A stretch of 64,000 bases of DNA from Methanosarcina sp. ERenArc_MAG2. GTDB taxonomy: Archaea > Halobacteriota > Methanosarcinia > Methanosarcinales > Methanosarcinaceae. The notes under the pieces were generated by a model, which was given only the letters and a program-made list of their open reading frames with translations, ran no database searches and was not told the origin of the DNA. The position numbers and the translations under genes are program-made. Where the stretch lies: contig JAMXHR010000010.1 in assembly GCA_023955635.1 (NCBI GenBank), positions 682,001 through 746,000 of the forward strand, read 5' to 3'. Shown here piece after piece: positions 19,735 through 28,780 of the stretch. Each line of letters starts with the position of its first letter. Position 1 is the first letter of the stretch.

Positions 19735-20073
19735 ATGGAAACAAGAACAAAAGCTTTAATAGCTATTTCTTTTGCAGTTTTAGCAATATTCCTAGCTTTC
19801 TTTTTAATGATTTATCAGCCTGGGGCAGGCATGTATGTTCGCGCAGATAAACTTCAGGACCCGCCAGAGAAATATGTGGAATTCAGTTTAGCAGATCTCG
19901 AGAAATATCCCTATATTAAAGAAGCAGTGATGAATCCAGGAAAGGATATCAGAGTTCCCTTCGATCACAATGAAGGTATGTCAGAATTTGGTAAAATAAG
20001 GTCAAGTAACGAAACTGATAATATAAAAGTTAATAATGAGTATTATGATATGCATTATTATTCAGCTGACTAA
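19735..20073 (+). CDS. Small membrane-anchored protein, copy 2 of 2
   Basis: This 112-residue protein is nearly identical to the one at 12955-13293, with a transmembrane segment at about residues 8-28 and the same YVRADKLQDPPEKYVEF and FDHNEGMSEFGK motifs. Changes are mostly conservative (for example VKEAVINSGKDIKI to IKEAVMNPGKDIRV), so the coding frame has been maintained. GAGGAAG precedes the ATG. The copied DNA extends about 290 bp past the stop. Confidence 0.72.
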   Translation: METRTKALIAISFAVLAIFLAFFLMIYQPGAGMYVRADKLQDPPEKYVEFSLADLEKYPYIKEAVMNPGKDIRVPFDHNEGMSEFGKIRSSNETDNIKVNNEYYDMHYYSAD

Positions 20074-20157
20074 CACTGAATCTAGTGAAAATGTAGGATT
20101 TTGATATTCTTTATAAATTAATATGAACCTTAATGGTATAGGTAGAAATAGGGCTAT

Positions 20158-20358
20158 TTAGTGCTTATGAAGTTAAAGCATATGGTCTTGACTGGCCCCA
20201 CGACAGTATTGTTCAACATAAAGCTTCCCATAATTTTGATGAATCAGATAAAAATTATCTATTGTACCGACTCGCATAATGAATCATCTGCATATGCGAG
20301 CACAGATATCTGATGTACTTCCTGTGGGAATACTGTGAACAATGGGATAGATAATTAA
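20158..20358 (+). pseudogene. Second copy of the protease-tail fragment
   Basis: This is the copy of 13378-13578, differing at a handful of bases. One difference changes TGG to TGA in the WCTSC motif, so even the tail reading frame is now broken. The near identity shows that the duplication is more recent than the decay of the protease fragment. Confidence 0.6.
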
Positions 20359-20408
20359 AAAGCTTGATGTTGAGGACATAGGTTTAAAATATAGTAGAAA
20401 GGGAGATA

Positions 20409-20824
20409 ATGAAAAAATCTTATCTTTTTGTCATAGTGTCTATCGTTACGTTAATTGCGATATCACTCATTGCAATGCCCTTTGTTCTTATAGGGGCTCC
20501 CTCCCTCTTTTTTCTATATACAATAACGATAGCAACGAACATAAAGTTGTAGTTGAGATATTCGATTCCAATAACGAGTCTGTATTCGAACAAACTTATG
20601 AACTGGATCCTGGGGCTAGTATCTGGCAGCCAAAATCTTCATGGCTGTTATTGGAATTATCTGTTTCTCCAGGAAATACGAAAGAATGTACTTTTAAAAT
20701 CACTTTAGATGACGATATTACGGAGATACATCAAATTGGATTACAGCCATGGGTAATAGCTGATATTATACTTTATGAAGATAGTGCTGAGACTCCTTTA
20801 TCTGTGTATATATCAACAGCGTGA
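20409..20824 (+). CDS. Family A protein copy 3 (frame broken at a T-run)
   Basis: The ATG at 20409, with GGGAGAT upstream, opens a membrane segment (FVIVSIVTLIAISLIAMPFVLIG). The frame shifts at the six-T run at about 20509-20514; adding one T gives YNNDSNEHKVVVEIFDSNNES and QPKSSWLLLELS, the family A outside domain, ending at TGA 20822-20824 (138 residues). It follows the protease-tail fragment with the same spacing as in the 13.3-14.0 kb copy. Confidence 0.6.
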
Positions 20825-21708
20825 TCTTGCAATAGCAGATAATCTCAAAAATCAGAGAGCAGGTAAGTTGACTATTTCCAGTATTCTGCTATATGATAAG
20901 CACAAAAAATATAACTATTCATCCTAAGCAAAATAACCTCAACAGTTATCTTACAAAAATTATTGGAGTTTTTACGGAGGTATATATATTAAAAACTACC
21001 GAAAAATATTCCTTTTTTAGGAATAATACTAATTTTGTTGAGTTATTTTGGGCATTGGTACCTAAACACTGATATATATTATGAGAACTTATATCTCTTG
21101 ATGAACTGCCCAAGATGTAAGAGTCTCGATCATAATAAGAATGGTAAAGTTAATGGCCGTCAACGCTACAAATGCTCTGATTGTGGATATAATTATTCAG
21201 TAGAGCTAAAATCAACTGCTAGTTCCGCATCTGTTAAGAGACAGGCTTTACAACTCTATCTTGAAGGATTGGGATTTCGGTCAATAGGGCGTTTTTTGGG
21301 AGTAAGTCATGTTTCTATCCAAAAATGGATAAAGAAATTTGGTCAGGAGTTAGAAGAACTAAAAAGCGAAAATGAGATCTCTATTGTTGAAATGGATGAG
21401 ATGCACACTTACATCGGTAACAAAAAAAATATTGCTGGATCTGGATTGCTGTTGATAGAGTTGGGAAAAAGTTCATCAACTGCTCTTTTGGCAGCAGAGG
21501 GACTGAAACTGGACAAAAACTCTGGGAAAAGTTAAAGGAAAAAGAGATTGAAAAAGTGATGACTGATCACTGGAGGGCATATGCAGAGTTCGTTCCAGAT
21601 AAAATTCATACTCAATCAAAAGCAGAAACGTACACTGTTGAAGGGTATAACAGCATATTTAGGCACTTTCTGGCAAGATTGAGAAGAAAGACAAAGTGTT
21701 ATACTAAG

Positions 21709-23028
21709 GAACAAAACATATATAATTTCAATTATTTCTCTTACCATCTATAATGTTTTTTAGAAGCCATTACAAATGATTAAAAGGAATCTAATTTGAC
21801 GCTACGCATAAAATATCCGGAAGAAATTGAAACTCGAATGAAAGCATTTTATGATAGTTTGAACGAGAAAGATCGGAGAAGATACGCAGCTATCGAAGCA
21901 ATTAAATTAGGTCACGGAGGACAAATCTATATTAGTAGTGTCCTGGGCTGCCACTTTCAGACTGTCATGGCTGGAATTAATGAAATCACCAATGGTACAG
22001 AAACCCCAGAGGACAGAATTCGAAAGCCTGGTGGGGGTAAAAAGAAAATCATCGACACGGTGGAAAATATCGATGAAATATTTTTTGATATTCTAAAAAA
22101 CCATACGGCTGGAAGCCCTATGGATGAAGAACTAAAATGGACAAACCTGAACCTTAAAGAAATTTCAAAGGTTTTTAAATCAAAGGGTATGAATATAACT
22201 CCCTATGTAGTAAAGCAGCTCTTAAAGAAACATGGTTTTGTAAAAAGGAAAATGCAAAAAGCTGTCACAATGAAAGACTCTAAAGATAGAAATGAGCAAT
22301 TTGAGAGAATTCACGAGTTAAAGGAAGAGTACTCAAAAAGCGCTAATCCTATTATCAGTATAGATGTAAAAAAGAAGTCATAGGTAATTTCTACCGTGAT
22401 GGTAAAGTTTATTGTACCCAGATAGTAAAGGTATATGACCACGACTTCAATACATTTTCAGATGGTGTTGTAATTCCACATGGCATATACGATCTAAAAC
22501 GTAACGAAGGATACATCACTTTAGGAACCAGTAAGGATACAAGCGAGTTTTGTTGTGACTGCATTAAAGACTGGTGGGAAAAATACGGTAAAAACAAATA
22601 TCCAGAAGCAAATAGCATTTTAACCTTAGCTGATGGTGGTGGAAGCAACTCAAGCAGGAATTATATTTTCAAGGAAGATATGCAAAAGATGGTAAATGAA
22701 ATTGGAATTGAAATCAGAATGGCTCATTATCCACCATATACGTCGAAATACAATCCAATAGAACACAGGTTATTCTGTCATGTTACGAATGCATGCAAAG
22801 GTACTGTTTTCAGCAATATTGAGGTGGTCAAAAGCCTTGTTGAGAAGACTTACACATCTACAGGACTCAAAGTGTTTTCGACTATAAAGGATAAAGTTTA
22901 TGCCACGGGAAGAAAAGCAACTGAAAACTTCAAAGAAAAAATGAAAATTGTATTTGATGATTATTTAGGAAAATGGAATTACAGAGCAATTCCACAAGTG
23001 AAAAATTGAAGTTATATTTGCAGCATTC
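21709..23028. mobile_element. ISAzo13-family insertion sequence nested in IS1
   Basis: The 1320-bp element has imperfect terminal inverted repeats of about 23 bp (16 matches, including TATAATTTCAA against TATAACTTCAA) and a 5-bp target duplication CTAAG at 21704-21708 and 23029-23033. It inserted into the IS1 transposase gene, whose sequence continues on both sides exactly as in IS1 copy B. Confidence 0.8.
21796..23009 (+). CDS. ISAzo13-family transposase (frame broken at an A-run)
   Basis: The product matches the ISAzo13 (Rhodopirellula-type DDE) transposases: an N-terminal helix-turn-helix region with RYAAIEAIKLGHGG, a basic RKPGGGKKK linker, ISIDVKKEVIGNF with the first catalytic Asp, LTLADGGGSN with the second and HYPPYTSKYNPIEHRLF with the Glu. 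The frame shifts at the A-run near 22367-22372; one added A gives 404 residues. The start is TTG at 21796 with AGGAATC upstream. Confidence 0.8.
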
Positions 23029-23598
23029 CTAAGAGTCTTGAAATGCTAAAGTACTCAGTTATTCTCTTAATGAAATATAGAAATAATGAGTTAACTATAT
23101 TTAGTTAACAATGCCTTATTTTGTTATTTTCCCATACTTGCTGGTCGGATCTCCAACACCTCTATTTTATATAGATAACACTGATCTCCAGAGTCATGAA
23201 GTAATTGTTGAAGTATTTGATTCATATAACGAATCTGTATTTAAAGAAAAGTATGAATTGGCTCCCGAAGAACACATAGAACAGCCTAAATCATTATGGC
23301 TGCTGCTTCGATGGTCGATGCCATGGTCTAAAGGAAAAGATATGTATTCGGCAGAGGGGAGTATGAGTTCAAAGTTATTTTGGACGGCGAAATTGAGGAC
23401 ACCTGCAGAACACTGCCAGCCGCCTGGAGTTCTGTAGATATACATATAACGGATAATTCCAGCTCTCCAATGAATATAGGAGTAATAACTGTGTAATAAT
23501 GGTTTCCCCAAAAAATACATCTTATTTTCCACTTAAATTCCAATTAAAGTCGTATAAAATCGTAAATTTTATTGAAGAGGACTTACAGTCCTCCTCTA

Positions 23599-23743
23599 GT
23601 GATAAAATATGAAAGCTCCGCTTATTCCAGTAAACGAAGATTTCAAATGGAAATTGTTATCCGAAATATTAAATGTTTTTGGTTTTAGATCTTGCAGACA
23701 AATACTTACGAAGAGGGGCATCCTGGCCCCTCTCAAAATCTAA
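23599..23743 (+). repeat. Dispersed coding-like repeat, copy 1, with a 44-codon frame
   Basis: From 23599 to about 23719 this sequence is about 85 percent identical to 33241-33357. In this copy an ATG at 23609 opens a 44-codon frame (MKAPLIPVNEDFKWKLLSE...) ending at 23743. The same peptide is recognisable in the other copy after frame repair (FKWKFLSEILNVFSFRSCRQIL), so the repeat probably derives from a protein gene. A stable GAGGGGC/GCCCCTC hairpin follows at 23713-23732. Family unknown. Confidence 0.45.
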
Positions 23744-23894
23744 AAAATGGCAAAATATGGATGAACTTACTAAATTTATAGAGCAAGCAGCAAATAGTAA
23801 TGGAACTAATATTAATCTACTAGTCACTAAGAAAATATTAAAAAACTAAGTGGCAATACAACGATAACGGCAACAATTGTTAAAAAAATATCGT

Positions 23895-24010
23895 TGCTCC
23901 TGCATATTTGCTGAAAACATTCTCGATGTTCCTGTATATACACAAAGCACTACTTACTACTGTCAGCCAACAAGTGCCCAAATGCTTACCAAATACTATA
24001 ATAATGCAAA
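23895..24010 (+). pseudogene. Fragment of a C39-like cysteine peptidase
   Basis: The frame reads NILDVPVYTQSTTYYCQPTSAQMLTKYYNN, which matches the start of the C39-like domain (usually LDVPxxxQxxxYYCGPASxQM), including the catalytic Cys, although the normal Gly-Pro is Gln-Pro here. It runs in frame into the UPF0228 start region without a usable start codon of its own. The catalytic His part is absent. Confidence 0.45.
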
Positions 24011-24032
24011 ATCTTTTTTAGAGGTAAAGGAT

Positions 24033-24608
24033 ATGAGGAAAATTAAAACGGAAATAGTTGTTTTTATTATTCTTCTGATTCTTGTACTACTTTATGGGTT
24101 TATGCAAATTCCCACAGCCCGAGAAGCGAAAATATCTGGTTTTCTTATCCAATTTGAAAACGGAACAACTGAACCGGAAGTTAAAACCATTCTTGAAAAC
24201 TATAATATGACATTGAACTATAGCATAGATTGCAATTGGAATAATGGAGGCTATAAATACTACATAAAGGTGTACAAAGATGATTTGCCGGATGTAGTAA
24301 GAGACGGACTGAGGAAAGACGAAAATTGGACTGATTCTGGTTTACCTTCTTTTACAAAAGGAGATTATATTATATATCCGGTAACAGAACAAGCTATCCA
24401 TGACAATAATTTTCTTGAGATACTGAAAAGACATAACCTTCAGGTGAAAACGTTCGTCTGGTGTTTAATTAGCTATAGAGATAGTTCAACTAGGCATGAT
24501 ACTCTGGGAAAGAATTGTATTACGGAGAAGGATGCAATCAGAATAACAAATGAGCTTGAAACAAATGATAAAGTTTTGACTGTAATGCCTGACTATATTC
24601 TATATTAA
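24033..24608 (+). CDS. UPF0228 family membrane-anchored protein
   Basis: From the ATG at 24033, with GAGGTAAAGGAT upstream, the product is 191 residues: one N-terminal transmembrane segment (about residues 7-24) and an outside domain beginning ISGFLIQFENGTTEPEVKTILENYNM, which I recognise as UPF0228, a family with several copies per Methanosarcina genome and no known function. A frame extending upstream to 23877 joins a peptidase fragment and is not the natural start. A broken paralogue lies at 18650-18852. Confidence 0.78.
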   Translation: MRKIKTEIVVFIILLILVLLYGFMQIPTAREAKISGFLIQFENGTTEPEVKTILENYNMTLNYSIDCNWNNGGYKYYIKVYKDDLPDVVRDGLRKDENWTDSGLPSFTKGDYIIYPVTEQAIHDNNFLEILKRHNLQVKTFVWCLISYRDSSTRHDTLGKNCITEKDAIRITNELETNDKVLTVMPDYILY

Positions 24609-24713
24609 AAAATAGAAAAATGCGGGAACAAAAGATGAAAAATAAAGGTTGGCAAGTAAATGCCTTGTTGGTGCTAAGAGCTATCTTAAAATTAAATTTG
24701 AGTGTATTTGGAT

Positions 24714-24829
24714 AAGATTTACGCATTCAAATTGAAAAACTGTAGCATTAAACCGTTAAATGTCTAAAATGTATATTTAAACCGTGATGTTTATTGTACT
24801 TGATTTTATACCTCGAGTGCGTAAGTCCT
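24714..24829. mobile_element. Miniature inverted-repeat element, about 116 bp
   Basis: The ends AAGATTTACGCATTCAAA and GCGTAAGTCCTT are imperfect inverted repeats related to those of the insertion sequence at 49028-50166. The right 35 bp resemble the right end of the element at 32346-32463 (CTTGATTTT..CCTC). There is no gene inside. Confidence 0.55.
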
Positions 24830-25063
24830 TGGGATAAAGTACTATCTTTAAGGTCAATATACCTGAATTCCGGAAAAATGTACTATATGAATTTGAAATT
24901 AATGTTGCTTATTATCCAATTGTAGAAATGGTTTGAATATTAAGACAACTTCTAAGAAGACGTTTATCTCTATCCGAGGAAGGCAAAAACTTTAAACCAA
25001 TTTGGAAGGATATTTAAAAGGTCATGCGATTGCCACAAAAAGGAAGCAATAGCCAACTACCCT

Positions 25064-26769
25064 TTACATCCTTTTCAATTGCTGGCTATATACGCGCCCT
25101 ATCCTCTGGATTGTGTCCGCTTCTTCTGGATCTTTATCGTCCCGGATGCGGATGAAGCGGGGAAAACGCAGTGCGAAACCCGAATCGTAGTTGGGGCTTT
25201 TCTGGATTTCCTCAAAGGCAATTTCCAGAACTACCTTCGGTCTGACTGCAAATACCCCGCCTGCTTCCCCGCCTTCCATTAATCCGGAAAGTATTTCCGT
25301 GAGTTCCTTTAGCTGTTCGTCGGTCAGGCCTGTACCCACCTTACCGACCTGCATGAAGCGGGAAGTATCAGGGTCATAACAGGCAACAGAGTAAGAACCT
25401 ATAAGATTCGCACGCCTGCCAAAACCCCACTCAGCTCCCACAACTACAAGGTCAAGGGTTTCCATAAGGGGCTTTTTCTTTAGCCAGTTTTTTCCACGCT
25501 TGCCAGGGGAATAAAATGAATTAGGGTTTTTGATCATCAAGCCTTCGTGCCCGGCTTTCAAGGCTTCCCTGTAGATTTTTTCTACGACCTCCAGGTCACC
25601 GGTTATAATCTGTTTGTCCACGCAGATGGATTTTGAGTCCTCAACCGAACTCTCCACGCAGGATTCAAGCGCTTTTCGCCGCTCTAGAAGAGGAAGATCA
25701 ATCAGCGTTTTGCCGTTAAGGAACATAATGTCAAAAAGGTTGAGCTGGATAGGAATTCCAAGCGCTTTCTCATCCACATCGTATTTGCGCCTGAAACGTT
25801 TGAGAATCTCCTGAAAGGCCCTGGGCTTACCGTTTTCATCCACTGCAACGGCCTCTCCGTCAAGGATTGCAGACTCAGCCTTTACGTGTTTACGGACTAT
25901 TTCCACAAGATCCGGGAGGGAGTTCGTAACATTTTCAAGTTTTCGTGAAAAAGGGTAACCGAGTTTCCATCCTTGTGGATCTGCACTCTTGCCCCATCGA
26001 ATTTCCATTCGATTGCAACTTCTTTCATGTCCCTGATATCGGCATCTATGTCAGAGCTGATCTGAGAGAGCATAACCTTGATCGGACGATTGATTTCAAT
26101 TCCCAGATGTCCCAGGGCTTCTATCCCGCCTCTCTTGGCAGCTGCAGCCACTATCCCGAGGTCATTTGTAACCATAAAGGAGTGTTCAACCATATCAGAA
26201 GGAACAGAAAAAGCCTTTGCAATGGCATCCCTTACAACGCCTTCCCCGACACCTATGCGGAGTTCCTCAAGCGCAAGCCTGGAAATATACTTTGCTTCCC
26301 TCGGGGTTGAGGAGTTAAAGAGAAACTGAAGGTTTTTGACCTTAATTTCCTGCGAACCCTTTCCCGAAGCTTCGGAAGCCGTCTTGAAGCGCTTATAAAC
26401 TTCAGTTATTGAGAGTTCCGGCTGCTCTTCTAGATAAGAAGAGAAAGTGACCTGATTTTTCCGTTTTTCTTTAAGGATAAGAAGTGCTGTATCTCCTATG
26501 TCTCCTGTTGTCCGGATAAGAGATTCTATGCTTTTTATAGACATTCCCGAGGCTTTGGAGAGGGAAACATACAGCAGGCTAGTGCCAATTCCCAGTTGCT
26601 CTCCAATCCAGGCAGGAAAAACCTCACTCATGATAAAGTGAGTTGCAATGGGCAACTCTTCTACATCAACCTTTTTAAGAAGATCAGCAACCCTGTTTGT
26701 AGTGTCGATAGTACTCGATATTTTTTCAATTGCCTGGCAGGTTTCTGCAAATTCCCTGAAGCTTGTCAT
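25064..26769 (-). CDS. lig: ATP-dependent DNA ligase (frame broken at a T-run)
   Basis: Two overlapping frames give one archaeal ATP-dependent DNA ligase of 568 residues. The N-terminal DNA-binding domain (residues 1-220) is followed by the adenylation motif [12 protein letters not shown], whose Lys near residue 252 accepts AMP, then [36 protein letters not shown] and the OB-fold end. The break is at a five-T run (minus strand, about 25948-25952): the first frame ends [13 protein letters not shown], and adding one T yields [17 protein letters not shown] in frame. The total then is 569 codons. Because this enzyme joins nicks in replication and repair and is normally essential, an intact gene in the living strain is the likely truth. 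It is followed at a short distance by hom in the same direction. Confidence 0.88.
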
Positions 26770-26839
26770 AATCCACGCAGCTTTTTTTATTTTTATTTTT
26801 TCCGAATTCGGACAAAATCCGAATTCTTAATAACCCTTA

Positions 26840-27835
26840 TCAGTTTCCGTAAATTGCGATCAGGTCGCTGAGAATCGCACTTGCTGTTTCAATCGGGCCT
26901 GCACCCTTACCCGTAACCGTAATTTCTCCTGCAAGCTCAGTGTCTACTGACGCCACATTCAGGGTTCCTCCGACTGCAAGGGGATGGTTGATCGGTACAA
27001 GCCTTGGAGCTACCTGGATTCTCTCCCTGCTAACTTCCCCTATAAGTTTGATCACATGCCCCCTTTCATAAGCCATCTCCAGGGCTTCAGGCGTGACCTT
27101 TGTGATTCCTGTAACTTCAACGTCCCTGTAAGTAGCATTAAGTCCGAAGATTGCATTGGCAAGAATTACCAGTTTACAGGCTGTGTCAATCCCTTCCACG
27201 TCATACTTAGGGTCGGCTTCAGCAATTCCAAGCTGCATGGACTCGGCAAGAATGTCGGTATAACTTGCCCTTTCCTCCAGCATCCTTGTTAGAATATAGT
27301 TGCAGGTTCCGTTCAGTATTCCTTTGATGCTTTTAACTTTATTGCCTGCAAGAACTTCATTTACCAGGTTAATAACCGGCATTGAACCGCCGACAGTCGC
27401 TTCGAACCTGAAATTTGACCCGGCTGCCTTTGCGGTTTCCACGAGTTCCCTGTAATTAAGGGCAAGAGGCCCTTTGTTGGAAGTAATAACGTCCTTTCCG
27501 GTTTGGAAGGCCGCAAGCATGTTTTGTAGACCTGCCCCGCCGGTTTTGATATTTGTAGGGGTAGTCTCGATTACCAGTTCATGGTCTACGGATCTGATGA
27601 CTTCGACTCCGGTAATATTTTCAAGAGCGACAGTTCCACTTATTCTCTTGCGGGTGAGGCAGTCGGCAAGGTCCACACCCTGAGGATTAACAGTAGCGCC
27701 CTTTGAATCCACAACAGCTACAACTTTCACTTCCAGCCCGATACTTTCCAGATACTCTTTTTTCATAAGGAGTACCTCGGCCACACCCTGTCCGATTGCA
27801 CCGAACCCTAGAATCGAACAGCATACTGTCTTCAT
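26840..27835 (-). CDS. hom: Homoserine dehydrogenase
   Basis: The 331-residue product has an N-terminal Rossmann fold (SILGFGAIGQGVAEVL, residues 8-23) and the catalytic domain with SNKGPLALNYRELVE, GGSMPVINLVNE, ILNGTCNYILTRM and the EADPKYDVEGIDTACKLVILAN motif carrying the catalytic Lys and Asp/Glu residues. It reduces aspartate semialdehyde to homoserine with NAD(P)H in the threonine/methionine/isoleucine branch. It lacks a C-terminal ACT domain; the preceding gene encodes a separate ACT protein, 26 bp upstream, likely its regulator. CCTTATGAAAAAAG-type upstream signal GGAGT lies before the ATG. Confidence 0.93.
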   Translation of the reverse strand: MKTVCCSILGFGAIGQGVAEVLLMKKEYLESIGLEVKVVAVVDSKGATVNPQGVDLADCLTRKRISGTVALENITGVEVIRSVDHELVIETTPTNIKTGGAGLQNMLAAFQTGKDVITSNKGPLALNYRELVETAKAAGSNFRFEATVGGSMPVINLVNEVLAGNKVKSIKGILNGTCNYILTRMLEERASYTDILAESMQLGIAEADPKYDVEGIDTACKLVILANAIFGLNATYRDVEVTGITKVTPEALEMAYERGHVIKLIGEVSRERIQVAPRLVPINHPLAVGGTLNVASVDTELAGEITVTGKGAGPIETASAILSDLIAIYGN

Positions 27836-27861
27836 GTTTTCAAACTCCTAAAAACTATTTT

Positions 27862-28365
27862 TCAGGCCTGGATGTCTATTGGAAGGACCATCAGCAGGTC
27901 TTTTTTTGCCGAGACTTCTTTCAGGATGTTGAGTGCCGTTTGCAGATCCTCTTTACCCACGGCATCAATTTTTATAAGGGCTGAAGAAAGCAGATTGATA
28001 CCCGGCATGGAAAGGGAAAGGTCCACAACCTCAGCAAACCCTGTTTTGTCGATCTCATCAATTGTATCCTGAATGCCTGTATGAACTACATGCCCTATGA
28101 GAACCACGTTTATGCTCTCCCTGAAACGATGTTCTCCTACTCTTACGACTCTGACTCCGCTTTCTTCCAGTTTGGCCTTTATTATTTCAACGCTTTCAGG
28201 TCTGGTTTCAAGTACGAGCTGTACAGGCACTGTTTTTCTGGGGGTTCTCTTCTGATGGTGATGTAATACGGTTATCAGGTTAGCCTTACATTCCGAAAGA
28301 GGCTGGAGGGCTAAAAGCATCTGCCCTGGCACATCTTTTAGTTCAATGTCCATGGAAATTCGCAT
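27862..28365 (-). CDS. ACT-domain regulatory protein paired with homoserine dehydrogenase
   Basis: The 167-residue product contains an N-terminal ACT-like domain (MDIELKDVPGQMLLALQPLSECKANLITVLHHHQKRTPRKTVPVQL is its first half) and a second related half. ACT domains bind amino acids, and this archaeal family sits next to hom in many methanogens, so it probably confers feedback control by threonine or a related product on the separate dehydrogenase. The stop is 26 bp before hom, consistent with one transcript. Confidence 0.8.
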   Translation of the reverse strand: MRISMDIELKDVPGQMLLALQPLSECKANLITVLHHHQKRTPRKTVPVQLVLETRPESVEIIKAKLEESGVRVVRVGEHRFRESINVVLIGHVVHTGIQDTIDEIDKTGFAEVVDLSLSMPGINLLSSALIKIDAVGKEDLQTALNILKEVSAKKDLLMVLPIDIQA

Positions 28366-28780
28366 GTTGTCCCTCGTGCACTTTGTAACAATTCTTTGTG
28401 CAATTTAAATAATAATTTACCAATCTATCAATATAATATCCAGCAACTTACTGTCAAGGTTGTAGTAATATATCAGAATATCCGGTTCCAATCGAGCCAT
28501 GAAGTTTCTTAAGCCTCATTTTTGTAATTTCAATACAAACTTGTTCCCGTGAAACAAGGCCCTGTTACTCTAATGTTATTAATTAATTTATATTCAGTAA
28601 ACACTCCACTCGGCATAAGAATTTAAAAAGGTTATTCAAATAAGTCGCACATTCTATCTTTTAAATACCGTTAACCCTTTCTGTTGTTTAGTAGATTAAT
28701 TAAGTTATATAGTTTACTGTTTATGGCCTTTCAAAATAGACTGTTAGAGTATTATTATTCTGCTTAGGACTATGTTCTGC
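28366..28780. other. Intergenic region
   Basis: About 415 bp of AT-rich sequence between the start of the ACT gene and the 3' end of the next leftward gene. It should hold the promoter of the ACT-hom operon. I see no gene or repeat in it. Confidence 0.45.

Larger units (their letters stand above)
21101..23108 (+). pseudogene. IS1-family transposase, disrupted
   Basis: The N-terminal zinc finger (CPRCKS...YKCSDCGYNY) and helix-turn-helix (LGFRSIGRFLGVSHVSIQKWIKKFG) are intact. A shift at the eight-A run near 21422-21430 separates these from the catalytic part (YCWIWIAVDRVGKKF, VMTDHWRAYAEF). In bacterial IS1 a programmed -1 shift at an A-rich site makes the fusion transposase, so this shift may be functional rather than a defect. 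The coding region is then cut at 21708 by the ISAzo13 element; the last 25 codons lie at 23029-23108. Confidence 0.75.
21051..23115. mobile_element. IS1-family element, copy A, itself interrupted
   Basis: The ends GGCATTGG and CAATGCC are inverted repeats, and the element is flanked by an 8-bp direct duplication TTATTTTG (21043-21050 and 23116-23123), as expected for IS1. Without the ISAzo13 element inside (21709-23028) and one duplicated CTAAG, it would be about 740 bp, the same as copy B at 51052-51791. Confidence 0.85.
20988..23496 (+). pseudogene. Family A protein copy 4, split by a nested IS1/ISAzo13 insertion
   Basis: After CGGAGG, an ATT (20988) sits where copies 1 and 3 have ATG; the frame KNYRKIFLF shifts at a six-T run (21013-21018) into LGIILILLS and enters the IS1 element at 21051. 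The gene resumes after the 8-bp target duplication with YFVIFPYLLVGSPTPLFYIDNTD, the family A core, then shifts once more in a four-G run near 23355 and ends with MNIGVITV at 23494-23496. Removing the insertion and adding one base at each run would give a complete family A protein except for the start codon. Confidence 0.65.

Noticed and set aside
21422..21430. Treating the IS1 A-run shift as an ordinary mutation
   Set aside because: IS1 elements make their transposase by programmed -1 frameshifting, so the two frames may be normal; the different run lengths (8 and 7) leave this undecided.
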